Counted from the first letter of the stretch, positions 17,640 through 27,178 are shown. The stretch: DNA of 64,000 nucleotides from Corynebacterium sp. HMSC08A12 (GCF_001807485.1 NZ_KV789166.1:1-64000), one strand, 5' to 3'. Translations and numbers: made by a program. The notes: generated by a model from the sequence alone, not told the origin.

Positions 17640-18128
17640 ATGTCTCAGGGAAGTTCGCAGGGCCGCTCGCAGAGCCCCTCGCAGGGCCTAGTGCCGAAGA
17701 AGTGGGCAAAGTACGCCACGCCGATCGTCGGCGCGGCAGTCGTCGCAGCCGGTTGGTTCGGCCTGCAAGGCGACGATGGAGCTGACGGAAACGGCGGGCA
17801 GGCTTCTGGTGTTTCTAGCAATGACGCCGACACCTGCGCCGTTGACACCCTCCCACCGGAGGCCAAGAAGCAGATAGACGACATTTTGCAGGGCGCCCCG
17901 CCGGATGACGGGGAGGCCGACGGCAAGCACTTCGGCAACTACGAAGGCCTGCTGCCGAAGGAGAAGGGCGACTACTACCGCGAATACACCGTGAAGACCC
18001 CGGGGCTTAACCACCGGGGTGAGCGCCGCATCGTCGTCGGCGGCGGCACTGAGACCGACCCGGATGTGTGGTACTACACGTCCGACCACTTCGAGAGCTT
18101 CTGTTCCATCCCGGACGCGGAGGACTAG
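17640..18128 (+). CDS. Secreted or anchored guanyl-specific ribonuclease (N1/T1/Sa type)
   Basis: A protein of about 162 residues starting MSQGSSQGRSQSPSQG, with a basic segment and a hydrophobic helix (YATPIVGAAVVAAGWFGL, about residues 25-43) acting as signal or anchor, then an acidic linker and a microbial RNase domain (Pfam PF00545). The domain resembles RNase Sa: LPPEAKKQIDDIL, a catalytic Glu in YREYTVKTPG, Arg in GERRIVVGGG, and His in YYTSDHFESF. Such enzymes cut RNA after G. No barstar-like inhibitor gene is next to it. The family call is firm from the order of catalytic residues; whether it feeds, competes or signals is unknown. Confidence 0.8.
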   Translation: MSQGSSQGRSQSPSQGLVPKKWAKYATPIVGAAVVAAGWFGLQGDDGADGNGGQASGVSSNDADTCAVDTLPPEAKKQIDDILQGAPPDDGEADGKHFGNYEGLLPKEKGDYYREYTVKTPGLNHRGERRIVVGGGTETDPDVWYYTSDHFESFCSIPDAED

Positions 18129-18164
18129 CGGCGCTCGCGCTAGCTCGCGCCGGCCCGCTGGCGC

Positions 18165-19529
18165 CTAGGCCCAGGCGGCGCTGATTCCGCTGGCGCGCTT
18201 GTCCAGCCGCTCCAACCGGGATTCCGTCAGCGAAGCCACCTGGTCGATGACTACGCGGCGTGCCTCGCGGTCGGAGGCGGCGGCGTCAAACCACGAAGAA
18301 AACATTGGGTCCAGCGCACCCGAGCCACCGCGCCACAGGTAGTCCGTGACGCGAAAGATGCGCTCGCGCTGGCGCTGCTGGTTGGCCAGATGCTGGGCCT
18401 CGTCCATGACGTACAGGACCGCGACGGACTTCAGTAGAGTGACCTCAGCCTGCACGGGCTCGGGGATCACCAGGTCGGCGGCGTAGCGGCCGAGTGCCTT
18501 TACCGGGGACTGCTCCGGCGTCCCTTCGCCGAACTGCTGGCGGGTGCCCGTGACGGCGGCGGTGACGAAGCGGGAAACCAGCTCCGAGGTCATGGCCTTT
18601 AGCGCGGCGAGGTCCTGCATCGATCCGCGGAAATCCGCCGCCCGGGAGATCAAGGTCATGGCACGCAGGCGGTCGGCAGCCTCCAGCAGCTCCTCCGGGG
18701 TGCCGCCGAACACGCGGGCGCCCTTCTCCGCCAGCGCGGCTAGCTCGACCAGATCCCACAGCACGCCGAAGTCGATGCGCCCGGAAAGGATGCCGTCCTC
18801 CACGTCGTGCACCGAGTACGCGACGTCGTCGGACCAGTCCATGATCTGCGCCTCCAGGCACTTGCGCCCTTCCGGCGCGCCCTCGCGGATCCACTCGAGG
18901 GTCTCCACGTCCTCGGCGTAGGCGGAGTACTTGGCGCGCTTGTTGCCGTGCTCGTCGACCGGCCCCCACGGGTACTTGCAGGCGGCGTCCAGGCTGGCGC
19001 GGGTGAGGTTCAGGCCGTAGGAGACGGGCGCGGCGCCTGCTATGCCTGCCGCGCTAGCAGCCCCAGCGCCAGCGCCAGATGCGCCTTCACTGCCGTCCCC
19101 CAGCACCTTCGGCTCCAGCCGGGCGAGAATGCGCAGCGTCTGCGCGTTGCCCTCGAAGCCTCCGCAGTCGGCGGCGGCCTCATCCAGCGCACGCTCGCCA
19201 TTGTGCCCATACGGCGGGTGGCCAATGTCGTGGCTCAGCCCCGCCAGCTCCGTCAGATCCGGGTCCGCGCCCAACGTCTTGCCGATCCCGCGAGCGATCT
19301 GCGCGACCTCCAGCGAGTGCGTCAGGCGGGTACGCGGAGTATCCCCCGACCCCGGCCCCACGACCTGCGTCTTATCCGCCAGTCGCCGCAGCGCCGCAGA
19401 GTGCAGTACGCGCGCCCGGTCACGGTCGAAGCTATCGCGCCCGTCCACCACCGCCCCGGGCAGCCCCAGGGTCTTCGGCCGGTCCGGCAGCCGCCGCTGC
19501 TGGTCGTGATCGCTATAGGGGTAACGCAT
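18165..19529 (-). CDS. dgt: Deoxyguanosinetriphosphate triphosphohydrolase-like protein
   Basis: A 454-residue HD-superfamily enzyme that splits dNTPs, chiefly dGTP, into nucleoside and triphosphate. Visible motifs are RTRLTHSLEVAQIARGIG, the HD pair LSHDIGHPPYGHNGE, and the later SDDVAYSVHDVEDG. Between RLEPKVLGDGS and YGLNLTRASLDAACKYPWG there is an Ala/Gly/Ser-rich insertion of about 25 residues that family members lack. An AGAGGA site precedes the ATG. Confidence 0.92.
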   Translation of the reverse strand: MRYPYSDHDQQRRLPDRPKTLGLPGAVVDGRDSFDRDRARVLHSAALRRLADKTQVVGPGSGDTPRTRLTHSLEVAQIARGIGKTLGADPDLTELAGLSHDIGHPPYGHNGERALDEAAADCGGFEGNAQTLRILARLEPKVLGDGSEGASGAGAGAASAAGIAGAAPVSYGLNLTRASLDAACKYPWGPVDEHGNKRAKYSAYAEDVETLEWIREGAPEGRKCLEAQIMDWSDDVAYSVHDVEDGILSGRIDFGVLWDLVELAALAEKGARVFGGTPEELLEAADRLRAMTLISRAADFRGSMQDLAALKAMTSELVSRFVTAAVTGTRQQFGEGTPEQSPVKALGRYAADLVIPEPVQAEVTLLKSVAVLYVMDEAQHLANQQRQRERIFRVTDYLWRGGSGALDPMFSSWFDAAASDREARRVVIDQVASLTESRLERLDKRASGISAAWA

Positions 19530-19558
19530 GTCCTCTTTCCACTTCTACCGGCACTCAA

Positions 19559-20188
19559 CTACCGGCGTTTCTCTACTACCTCGTAGTACAGCATGCCCAA
19601 TGTCTCGTGCAGGATCGAGTTGGCCTGCGACTTTCGGGTAAACACCGACGGCCCCTGGCGCGTGGGGCTCGACCACGCTTCCAGCCCCTGGTCACGCACC
19701 ATCCGAGTAGCGCGCAGCGAGTGCGCAGGATCCGTCACCACCACGGAAGTCCGCCAACCATTTTCGCTCGCCACCTGCGCGAACGCCTCGGCTGACTTCA
19801 GCGTATCCGCACCTTCCTCCACCGGCACTACCGCCGATTCCGGAATGTCGAAGTTCTCCACCAGGTAGTTCTTGCCCGCGGCCGCCTCGGTGTACAGGTC
19901 GCCCTCCGCCTTGCCGCCAACGGTGACGATTGTCGGCGCCACACCCTGCTTGTACAGCTCCGCTGCGTGATTCAGCCGCGAGGCAAACCAGTTCGTGGGA
20001 TTGCCCGCATACTGCGCTGCCCCCAGCACAAAGATCGTGTCCGCCGGTCGCCTGTCGTCCGACCGCGCAAAGTGCCACACCTGGAAAGCCGTCACACCGA
20101 ACACACCCGCCGCCACCAAGAAGATGGTCAACAGCGTGATGAAGACATACTTCACCACGCGCTTCACCGGACGCCGTGCATTAGCCAT
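19559..20188 (-). CDS. YdcF/SanA-family membrane protein (DUF218)
   Basis: A protein of about 209 residues with a basic N-terminus (MANARRPVKRVVK), one transmembrane helix (YVFITLLTIFLVAAGVFGVTAF) and a DUF218 domain: ADTIFVLGAAQYAGNP, TIVTVGGKAEGD, E-A-DTLKSAEAFA, VVVTDPAHSLRATRMVRDQG. The SanA/YdcF group is linked to envelope integrity, though its biochemical role is not established. An alternative ATG at 20200 adds four residues. It lies upstream of dgt on the same strand with a 29-base gap, so the pair may form an operon. Confidence 0.8.
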   Translation of the reverse strand: MANARRPVKRVVKYVFITLLTIFLVAAGVFGVTAFQVWHFARSDDRRPADTIFVLGAAQYAGNPTNWFASRLNHAAELYKQGVAPTIVTVGGKAEGDLYTEAAAGKNYLVENFDIPESAVVPVEEGADTLKSAEAFAQVASENGWRTSVVVTDPAHSLRATRMVRDQGLEAWSSPTRQGPSVFTRKSQANSILHETLGMLYYEVVEKRR

Positions 20189-20238
20189 GCGCAAAACCAT
20201 ACGCGGTTTCCCCTGTATTTTTCGTTAAGGTGGGCTGT

Positions 20239-22230
20239 ATGAAACCGACTTTTTCCACCACTCGCTTCCTGGCAATCCTAGCCGCCGGCGCCGTACTCGG
20301 ATTTGGCTCTTTTCTTATTGACGCCCCCTCGGCCCCAGCCGCTACCGCCACCAGCGAGGTGCAGCTGACATCCCAGCTCGTTGACGAGTCCGGGGTGCTG
20401 TCTGAACAGGAAAAAGCGGACATTACGGCGTCATTAAAGGAAGCAACCAAAGAATCCGGCAAGAAGCTCTACATCGTCTTCGTCCCGACTGCGGCAGACA
20501 GCATCAATGCAATGGCCGAGCAGCTACGGGACCAGGACGGCACCGACAACGTAATTGTGCTGGCAGTGGCCACCGAAACGCGGCAGATCGGCTACGCCGC
20601 CGGGGACAAGGTAAAGACGAGCGAGGCAGAGAAGCTGCACGACGCGGCGCGGGACCACTTCGCCGACGACGACTGGGCCGGGGGCGCGCAGGCCGCGGCG
20701 GACAAGCTGGCGGGCAAGACCTCCACCGCGTCGAAGGTGTGGATGGGCGCCGGTGCCGTCGGAGTGGTCGGCGCGGGCGCCGGTGCGGTTGTGTGGTCCC
20801 GCCGCAACCGTAAGAAGACTCACGCGCAGCAGCTGGAGACAGCCCGCGAGATCGACCCGGGCAACATCGACGACCTGTACAAGCAGCCCACCGAGGTGCT
20901 GCGCGAACTGGCGGACGAGGAGCTGCACAGTACCGACGAATCCATCCGCAAGGGCGACGAGGAGCTGGCCGTTGCGCGCGGAGAGTTCGGTGAAGAGCGC
21001 ACCCGTGACCTTGCTAAGGCGCTGCAACACAGCCGCTCGACGTTGAACAAGGCATACAGCATGAACGAGCGGCTGCGCTCCGGGCTGGTGACGACTGAGC
21101 CGGAGCAGCGCGACCTGCTGATCGAGATCGTGTCTACCTGCGGGCAGGCAGACGACAACCTGGACGGGCAGGCCGCGCGCTTTGCCGAACTGCGCCAGAA
21201 GCTGATGGATGCGCCCCAGCTGGTGGAGAAGCTCCGCCAGACCAGCATCAGCCTGCACAATCGCATTCCGAATGCGCGGGAGATCCTCAGCGATGCCATC
21301 ACGCGCGTGGACCCGGCGCTGCTGGAATCCGTGCGCCATAACCCGGACGTGGCCGAGGACGAGCTGGCGGAAGCTGAGAAGGCCCTGGACTCCGCGCGCG
21401 GGCTGCTGGACAAGCCGGCCGGGCAGCAAGGCGGGCTGATCGACGCGCTGGGGGCCGCGCGCATGGCACTGCAGCAGGCAGATTCGCAGCTGCTGGCCGT
21501 GGAGCGTGCGGAGGAGCACCTGCGGTCGGCGCAGTCCAACCTGCCCGCGCTGATCACCGAGGTGGAAGAGGAAATTACAGAGGCCGGGCAGCTGGAAAAG
21601 TCCGGCGCAGACCTGGACCGTGCGGCTTTGCACAAGGCCGTGGAGCAGGCCCGCGAGGCGCTGAAGAAGGCACGGGAGGAAGGTTCTTCGGATCCGCTGG
21701 GTAGCTACTCCCAGCTACTGGAAGCCGACGGTGTGCTGGACATTCAGCTGGACGAGGCGCGCGGCAAGGCCAGCGACTTTGCCCGGACCGTGGACATGGT
21801 GGACCGGACGGCCATGGATGCCGCCCAGCGGTTGGAGGCCGTGGAGGACCTGATCAGGAACCGCCGGCGGATCATCGGCGTGGATACGCGCACGGCGGCG
21901 CAGGCGGCGCGGGCTGCTTTGGATGAGGCAGCGCAGCTGCGGACGGAAGATCCGAAGCGGGCGCTGCGGGCGGCCCAGCGGGCTAGCCAGCTGGCGCAGC
22001 AGGCCACTTCGCAGGCTCGCAAGGATATCGACGACTTCAACCGTCGCAACAGCGGCTACGGCGGGTTCGGCGGAAGTGGCGGCAGCGGCAACTTTGTGAC
22101 GGGCATGGTGCTGGGCTCGCTGCTAAGCGGCAACGGCGGCTTCGGCGGAGGATTTGGCGGCGGCTTCGGGGGCGGCGGTTTTGGCGGCGGAGGCGGGGGC
22201 TTCGGCGGCAGCGGCTCCTCCAGCTTCTAG
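20239..22230 (+). CDS. TPM-domain secreted/membrane protein with coiled coil and Gly-rich tail
   Basis: A protein of about 663 residues. It has a signal peptide (FLAILAAGAVLGFGSFLIDAP), a TPM_phosphatase domain (PF04536) at about 45-155 with VDESGVLSEQEKADI, a transmembrane helix (VWMGAGAVGVVGAGAGAVVW), a long Glu/Ala/Leu-rich helical region to about 590, and a glycine/phenylalanine-rich C-terminus ending GGSGSSSF. AAGGTGGG precedes the ATG at 20239, so I prefer it to the GTG at 20230. TPM proteins are known in photosystem repair and envelope contexts; the role in Corynebacterium is not defined. Confidence 0.8.
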   Translation: MKPTFSTTRFLAILAAGAVLGFGSFLIDAPSAPAATATSEVQLTSQLVDESGVLSEQEKADITASLKEATKESGKKLYIVFVPTAADSINAMAEQLRDQDGTDNVIVLAVATETRQIGYAAGDKVKTSEAEKLHDAARDHFADDDWAGGAQAAADKLAGKTSTASKVWMGAGAVGVVGAGAGAVVWSRRNRKKTHAQQLETAREIDPGNIDDLYKQPTEVLRELADEELHSTDESIRKGDEELAVARGEFGEERTRDLAKALQHSRSTLNKAYSMNERLRSGLVTTEPEQRDLLIEIVSTCGQADDNLDGQAARFAELRQKLMDAPQLVEKLRQTSISLHNRIPNAREILSDAITRVDPALLESVRHNPDVAEDELAEAEKALDSARGLLDKPAGQQGGLIDALGAARMALQQADSQLLAVERAEEHLRSAQSNLPALITEVEEEITEAGQLEKSGADLDRAALHKAVEQAREALKKAREEGSSDPLGSYSQLLEADGVLDIQLDEARGKASDFARTVDMVDRTAMDAAQRLEAVEDLIRNRRRIIGVDTRTAAQAARAALDEAAQLRTEDPKRALRAAQRASQLAQQATSQARKDIDDFNRRNSGYGGFGGSGGSGNFVTGMVLGSLLSGNGGFGGGFGGGFGGGGFGGGGGGFGGSGSSSF

Positions 22231-22342
22231 CCGAGTCTCCTCTAGCTTCTAGTTAGCCCCAGCTTCCTGCCAGGGCCGGGCCGGTCGGCTGGCTGGGGCT
22301 CCTCCAGCTTCCAGCCAGGGCTTTTGTGCCCTCGGATTGCGT

Positions 22343-22470
22343 TAAATGTCGTTAAAGTGGGAATTCGTTACCGGCACTCATTTCCAAATGTGTAAAACCG
22401 CAGGTCAGCGAGTTGCTGAAAAATCATAAGCGGGATTCAATTTTACAGATTCCCACTTTAACGACATTTA
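22343..22470. repeat. AT-rich element with perfect 22-base inverted repeats (MITE-like)
   Basis: Arms at 22343-22364 and 22449-22470 are perfect inverted copies (begins TAAATGTCGTTAAAGTGG) separated by 84 bases. The whole is clearly more AT-rich than its surroundings. No reading frame is present. The structure could be a miniature transposable element or a large hairpin closing two convergent genes. Confidence 0.6.
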
Positions 22471-22603
22471 CGCCTAGCGAGGCCCTTCAGATCCACCAGG
22501 ACAGAAGACCTAAACCTCGGGTCGACTCGAGCAGGCGCCCCCACGTTTAGGCGTTCCACATTCTGGCGCCCCCAAAATTCTGGCCCCACGTTCTCCGGGC
22601 AGC

Positions 22604-22632
22604 AAAAAGCGCCCGCCCCGAAGGGCGAGCGC
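22604..22632 (-). terminator. Intrinsic terminator of the phosphate transporter gene
   Basis: On the minus strand GCGCTCGCCC and GGGCGGGCGC pair around a TTCG tetraloop and are followed by TTTTT. It lies about 145 bases beyond the stop of the phosphate transporter. The stem, tetraloop and U-run make this a strong call. Confidence 0.85.
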
Positions 22633-22776
22633 CTTGAATCAGCAATGCCGGGTCAGCCATCCGGGCCTGCAGTAACGCGCCAGCCAGTCGGGCCGGGCCA
22701 GCCAGCCGGACCCAGCCGGGCCAGCAACTTCAGCCGGGCCAGCCAGCCGGGCTAAGCCAGCGGCAAGCAGTTTGCT

Positions 22777-24402
22777 TTAGAAGATCACGCGCAGCACGGA
22801 GACCGTACCGCCTGCGATGATGGCGGCAGCCGGGAGGGTGATAACCCAAGCCAGGGCGATGGGCTTCATCAGGCCCCAGTTGGCGTCCTTGTTAACCAGG
22901 CCAACGCCCAGAACTGCACCGATCAGAATGTGAGTGGAGGAAACCGGCAGACCCAGCACGGATGCGCCCATAACCACGGCAGCTGCGGACAGCTCTGCAG
23001 CGAAGCCAGAAGCCGGGTGCATCTTGGTCAGACCGGAGCCAACGGTGCGGATAACGAAGCGGCCAATGAACCACAGGCCGGCGATCAGAGCAACACCCAT
23101 CGCAACCATCACGGGCAGCGCCACGCCAGATTCCTCAGAGATGGTGTTGGTCTTCAGAACGTCCAGCACTGCAACGAACGGTCCAAGCGCGTTAGCGATG
23201 TCGTTGGAGCCGTGGCTGAATGCGAAAGCAGACGCGGTGAACACCTGCATCCAGCTGAACAGCAGGAAGGTCGAACGGTTCAGAGCCTGCTTCTTCAAGG
23301 TACGGGAGAAGATGTACACAGCCATCCAGACAACAGCTGCCACCATGCCCATGATCAGGAAGTTGCCCAGGCTGGACAGCTCCAGGTTCATGTTCTTCAG
23401 GCCCTTGAACAGCAGCATCGCGGAAATGATGATGGAACCACCTGCGGCCAGCAGCGGCACCCAGGTATCCAGGGCGTGGTGCGCCTCAACCTCGTCGACA
23501 GACTTGTTGATGCGGTGCAGCTTCTTGTAGTAGTCGGACTCCAGGTCCTCCTCGGTATAGCCGTGCTCGCGCATCGTGGTCGAGTCGCGGATCATCGCAT
23601 CGGTCAGCGCCAGCTGCTCTTCCTCGCTGAGCTGACCGAAGGCGATCTTGTGCTGAATGTTCAGCTCCTTCTTTTCCTTCTTGATCTCTTCGAGGCGCTG
23701 ATCTGCCAGCTCGTTGTAGACCAAGATGCCACGCTTAATCGCGCCATACAGAAGGTAGGCAACTATTCCGCCCAAGGCAGGAGACAGAACCCAAGAGATA
23801 GCAATCTTGCCAACGGCACCCCACTGGACCATGGACCAGCCACCAGTGCCGGTGACGAAACCGACGGTCAGAGCCGCACCCACGATACCGCCCACGATGG
23901 AGTGCGTGGTAGACACTGGCCAACCCATGCGGGTCGCCACCAGCAGCCACACAGCCGCACCCAGCAGCGAGGCCATCATGATGTAGGCGAAGTTCATCGG
24001 CTCGAGGTTGTCGATAGCGCCCAGGTCAACAATGCCGGAACGGACCGTATCCGTAACCTCGCCACCAGCCAGTACAGCTCCGGAAACTTCGAAGATGGCG
24101 GCCACAACCAGGGCTTGCTTCATGCTCAGCGTGCCCGCACCCACGGAGGTACCGAAGGAGTTCGCGACGTCATTACCACCGATATTGAACGCCATGAACA
24201 CGGCGAAGATGATGGTGGTCAGCAGCACGATCAAGCTGGCATCGTCGCCGACGTAGTCGTGCGCCCACAGGCTGAAGGTCACCAGGGTGATGGCCATGAG
24301 GCCACCGAAGAACAGGTGCCACCAGGTATTATTCTCGTTTTCGGGCACAGGGGTGATGCCCGTGGCCGACGATGGCGCGGCCGTTTCGGTTGTCGTCGAC
24401 AA
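22777..24402 (-). CDS. pit: PiT-family inorganic phosphate transporter
   Basis: A 541-residue membrane protein of the PiT family, which moves phosphate, usually as a metal-phosphate complex, with a proton or cation. Family signatures near both ends are present: [21 protein letters not shown] in the N-terminal half and [17 protein letters not shown] in the C-terminal half. Between the two membrane halves is a hydrophilic loop of about 100 residues rich in Glu/Lys (about 230-320). The start follows a purine-rich GGAGGAAT-like site. It has its own terminator downstream. Regulation by phosphate is likely but no site was identified. Confidence 0.92.
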   Translation of the reverse strand: MSTTTETAAPSSATGITPVPENENNTWWHLFFGGLMAITLVTFSLWAHDYVGDDASLIVLLTTIIFAVFMAFNIGGNDVANSFGTSVGAGTLSMKQALVVAAIFEVSGAVLAGGEVTDTVRSGIVDLGAIDNLEPMNFAYIMMASLLGAAVWLLVATRMGWPVSTTHSIVGGIVGAALTVGFVTGTGGWSMVQWGAVGKIAISWVLSPALGGIVAYLLYGAIKRGILVYNELADQRLEEIKKEKKELNIQHKIAFGQLSEEEQLALTDAMIRDSTTMREHGYTEEDLESDYYKKLHRINKSVDEVEAHHALDTWVPLLAAGGSIIISAMLLFKGLKNMNLELSSLGNFLIMGMVAAVVWMAVYIFSRTLKKQALNRSTFLLFSWMQVFTASAFAFSHGSNDIANALGPFVAVLDVLKTNTISEESGVALPVMVAMGVALIAGLWFIGRFVIRTVGSGLTKMHPASGFAAELSAAAVVMGASVLGLPVSSTHILIGAVLGVGLVNKDANWGLMKPIALAWVITLPAAAIIAGGTVSVLRVIF

Positions 24403-24591
24403 GATTCCTCCAAAACGTCAAGATGTCAGACAGAAACACCTTCTCCGATGGAGGTAAAAAACACGGGATTTAATGGTGAACAGAAGGTTAATGGGGGTTG
24501 AAATCTTGCTACCTATTTAGTTTGGGCAAACCCTCGACATGCAGTTTTAGCCAAACCAAACCCAGCTCCCCGCCAACCCCAATCCGGCGTT

Positions 24592-25155
24592 TTAGATGAA
24601 CCCAATCCAGTAGAGCACCACGATCGGGATGCACAGCAAAAGCGCGATGGTGATCGCCCACGAAGAGCTGATCATCCGCGTCTCCATGCACAGCCGCGCC
24701 GCCCAGGAAATGAACACGCGCACGTCGATCGGCAGCTTCTCCCCCGCACCCTCGAACTCCACGTGCAGGTTCCGCAGGCCACGGTTCTCGCTGGTGAACT
24801 GCCCCACCTTCTCGCCGTCGATGTCCAGCACGAAGTTCTTCTTCGTCTCCGCGATGATCGTCACGTGGTGCCGGTCGGCCTGCACCTCGTAGCGGTCCGA
24901 CTTGCCGAAGCTCTTGCCGTTGCCGGTCACCGTCCAGGTGCCCGTCTGGGTCGTCGCCGACGCAGTGCTTTCGCCGTCGCTGGCGGCACTGTCGTCGGGG
25001 CCGTGCAACTGCCACGTGTCGCCACCGAAGCGGATATTGGTGACGCCGCGCTCGTCGGCGAACTCCGCCACCTTCACGAGGTCATTGCTGGGACCTTCGT
25101 AGATGGGGAACGTGTGTCCGTCACTCGGCAGGCCCCAGCGAATGTCACTCGACAT
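24592..25155 (-). CDS. Hypothetical protein with C-terminal membrane anchor
   Basis: A 187-residue protein starting MSSDIRWGLPSDGHTFPIYEG. Most of it reads as beta-rich (TGTWTVTGNGKSFGKSDRYEVQ, VTIIAETKKNFVLDIDGEKVGQF), with a single hydrophobic helix at the extreme C-terminus (WAITIALLLCIPIVVLYWIGFI), suggesting a tail anchor. The start codon lies two bases after the glyS stop, so it is probably co-transcribed with glyS. Family not recognised; it looks like a corynebacterial conserved hypothetical. Confidence 0.68.
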   Translation of the reverse strand: MSSDIRWGLPSDGHTFPIYEGPSNDLVKVAEFADERGVTNIRFGGDTWQLHGPDDSAASDGESTASATTQTGTWTVTGNGKSFGKSDRYEVQADRHHVTIIAETKKNFVLDIDGEKVGQFTSENRGLRNLHVEFEGAGEKLPIDVRVFISWAARLCMETRMISSSWAITIALLLCIPIVVLYWIGFI

Positions 25156-25157
25156 GC

Positions 25158-26537
25158 TTAGCAGCCCGCCAGTCGTTCAGCGAAGTAGCTCTGCAGATCC
25201 TCGATCTTGATGCGCTCCTGCTCCATAGTGTCGCGCTCGCGGACGGTCACGGCATTGTCCTCGAGGGTGTCGAAGTCGACGGTCACACAGAAAGGCGTGC
25301 CGATCTCGTCCTGGCGACGGTATCGGCGGCCGATAGCACCGGAGGTGTCGTAGTCCACGTTCCAGAAGCCGCGCAGCTGGTCGGCGATCTTCTCCGCGGT
25401 CGGCGTCAGCGTCTCCTTCTTGGACAGAGGCAGAACTGCGATCTTGACCGGAGACAGACGACGGTCCAGCTTCAGCACCGTGCGGGTGTCCGTGCCACCC
25501 TTCGCATTCGGTACTTCTTCTTCCGTGTAGGCGTCAACAAGGAAGGCCATCATCGCACGGCCAAGACCGGCGGCGGGCTCGATGGTGTACGGGATCCAAC
25601 GCTCGTCCGCAGCCTGGTCGTAGTAGCTGAGGTCCTCGCCCGAGCCCTCGGAGTGAACGCGCAGGTCGTAGTCGGTGCGGTTGGCCACGCCCTCGAGCTC
25701 GCCCCACTTGGAGCCGTTGAAGTGGAAAGCATACTCCACGTCCACAGTGCGCTTGGAGTAGTGGGACAGCTTCTCCTGCGGGTGCTCGTAAAGGCGCAGG
25801 TTATCGGGGTTAATACCCAGGTCGATGTACCACTGGTGGCGATCATCGATCCAGTACTGGTGCCACTCTTCGTCCTCGCCCGGCTTGACGAAGAACTCCA
25901 TCTCCATCTGCTCGAACTCGCGGGTACGGAAGATGAAGTTACCCGGGGTGATCTCGTTGCGGAAGGACTTACCAACCTGCGCGATGCCGAACGGCGGCTT
26001 CTGGCGGGAGGTGGTCATCACGTTCTTGAAGTTCGTGAAGATACCCTGCGCGGTCTCCGGGCGTAGGTAGTGCAGGCCCTCCTTGTCATCCACCGGGCCC
26101 AGGAAGGTCTTCAGCAGACCAGAGAAGGCCTTCGGCTCGGTCCAGGCGCCCGGCTGGCCGGTCTCCGGATCGTTGATGTCGGCCAGGCCGTTTGCCGGCG
26201 GGTGGCCGTGCTTCTCCTCGTAAGCCTCCAGCAGGTGGTCCGCGCGGTAGCGCTTGTGGGTGTGCAGGGACTCAACCAGCGGGTCGGTGAATACCTCGAC
26301 GTGGCCGGAGACCTCCCAGACGCGCTTCGGCAGGATCACGGAGGAATCCAGGCCGACGACGTCGCGGCGGGAAGTAACCATGTGGCGCCACCACTGGCGC
26401 TTGATGTTCTCCTTCAGCTCGACGCCCAGCGGACCGTAATCCCAGGCAGAGCGGGTGCCACCGTAGATCTCGCCGCAGGGATACACCAGCCCCCTGCGCT
26501 TGGCTAGGTTGACGACGGAATCAATGGTGCTTGCCAT
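25158..26537 (-). CDS. glyS: Glycine--tRNA ligase
   Basis: A 459-residue class II aminoacyl-tRNA synthetase of the single-chain alpha2 type that charges tRNA-Gly. It starts [38 protein letters not shown], the usual N-terminus of the family, so the ATG at 26537 is chosen over a longer upstream extension. Class II features include [29 protein letters not shown] (motif 2 region) and a C-terminal anticodon-binding domain. The tail of residues after motif 3 ends AERLAGC. It is followed two bases later by a small membrane-anchored gene. Confidence 0.96.
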   Translation of the reverse strand: MASTIDSVVNLAKRRGLVYPCGEIYGGTRSAWDYGPLGVELKENIKRQWWRHMVTSRRDVVGLDSSVILPKRVWEVSGHVEVFTDPLVESLHTHKRYRADHLLEAYEEKHGHPPANGLADINDPETGQPGAWTEPKAFSGLLKTFLGPVDDKEGLHYLRPETAQGIFTNFKNVMTTSRQKPPFGIAQVGKSFRNEITPGNFIFRTREFEQMEMEFFVKPGEDEEWHQYWIDDRHQWYIDLGINPDNLRLYEHPQEKLSHYSKRTVDVEYAFHFNGSKWGELEGVANRTDYDLRVHSEGSGEDLSYYDQAADERWIPYTIEPAAGLGRAMMAFLVDAYTEEEVPNAKGGTDTRTVLKLDRRLSPVKIAVLPLSKKETLTPTAEKIADQLRGFWNVDYDTSGAIGRRYRRQDEIGTPFCVTVDFDTLEDNAVTVRERDTMEQERIKIEDLQSYFAERLAGC

Positions 26538-26610
26538 GGTTGGCGTGTCTCCTTGGTCGAGGTGTTCGTGCAAGAAATGCAGGTTTCGCTTTCCAGCTAT
26601 TGTGCCCAAC

Positions 26611-26638
26611 ATTCTAACCCGTTCAAGGCGAAAGCCAA
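26611..26638 (-). promoter_or_regulatory. Probable glyS promoter
   Basis: On the minus strand TTGGCT (26633-26638) and TAGAAT (26611-26616) are separated by 16 bases, 74 bases upstream of the glyS ATG. The elements fit a housekeeping sigma factor. It is a visual match only. Confidence 0.4.
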
Positions 26639-26730
26639 CGGTCGGGGTGGGAGCGCCGAATGTGTCGCTGCATTTCGGCGCAACCACCGCTGCAGCCGGC
26701 CGAAGGGGCGTCATAAAAATGGGTGAAGAT

Positions 26731-26865
26731 AAAAAAGAACCCGCGGTTAGGGGGGGGTAAATACCGCGGGTTCCGGCCACGCTTTCCTCATAAAGAGAAT
26801 GGGGCCTGTTCCCTTTAGCTGGAAGCTGCGAAGGGGGGGGATTACGCACGCTCCCAAGGGAACTG
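26731..26865 (-). ncRNA. 6C small RNA
   Basis: A minus-strand RNA with two stem-loops, each showing a run of eight C in the loop, which defines the actinobacterial 6C family. The first hairpin has GTTCCCTT pairing with AAGGGAAC, with an inner stem and the loop TAATCCCCCCCCTT. The second has GAACCCGCGG pairing with CCGCGGGTTC, a loop with C8, and then TTTTTT, so it is also the terminator. A promoter with TTGACT and TAGATT spaced by 18 bases lies just upstream (26871-26900). 6C RNAs occur in mycobacteria, streptomycetes and corynebacteria, and their C-rich loops are thought to pair with G-rich mRNA sites. Confidence 0.85.
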
Positions 26866-26870
26866 CCTTA

Positions 26871-26900
26871 AATCTAGCCCGGGGGTTTCTAGAAAGTCAA
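26871..26900 (-). promoter_or_regulatory. Promoter of the 6C RNA
   Basis: TTGACT at 26895-26900 and TAGATT at 26871-26876 on the minus strand, with an 18-base spacer. Transcription would start near 26865 and run into the first C-loop hairpin. Both hexamers are close to the vegetative consensus. Confidence 0.65.
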
Positions 26901-27178
26901 GCGTCCGGAGCACATTATTTGGGCATATTTTTCCGGCTCGCCGCTGTTGCGTGCGGGCTCAAGTTCTGGTGGCCACTGCACCGCGCACGCGGCGACCACA
27001 CACCGCTATCGTGCCGCACTGGAGCTGCCTTAGAAGGACTTATCGAAAGCTTATTGAAAATTACCAGCAAGATCCCTATTGTGGGTAGTTACCGCAGGTT
27101 ACCTGCCGCAAATAGAGCATTGATTTGCCACGCAACACACATTTAGAGCACTTTTAGAGCACAAGGAGCGAGCTCACC

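Larger units (their letters stand above)
22231..22776. other. Repeat-rich intergenic region between convergent genes
   Basis: 546 bases without a supported gene. It holds a GC dyad (AGCCCCAGC near 22255 and GCTGGGGCT near 22291), a 22-base inverted repeat pair in AT-rich DNA, a minus-strand intrinsic terminator at 22604-22632, and a degenerate tandem array of CCAGCCGGGC-type units at about 22650-22760. Each is listed or discussed separately. Confidence 0.6.

Noticed and set aside
22930..24501. Long plus-strand open frame (523 codons)
   Set aside because: Antisense shadow of the phosphate transporter gene; composition is His/Gln/Arg-rich without any domain.
26538..26730. T-box riboswitch before glyS
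   Set aside because: No specifier-loop stem or T-box sequence is visible; actinobacterial T-boxes usually precede ileS.
26799..27146. 115-codon open frame
   Set aside because: It covers the 6C RNA and the zur upstream region and shows no family features.
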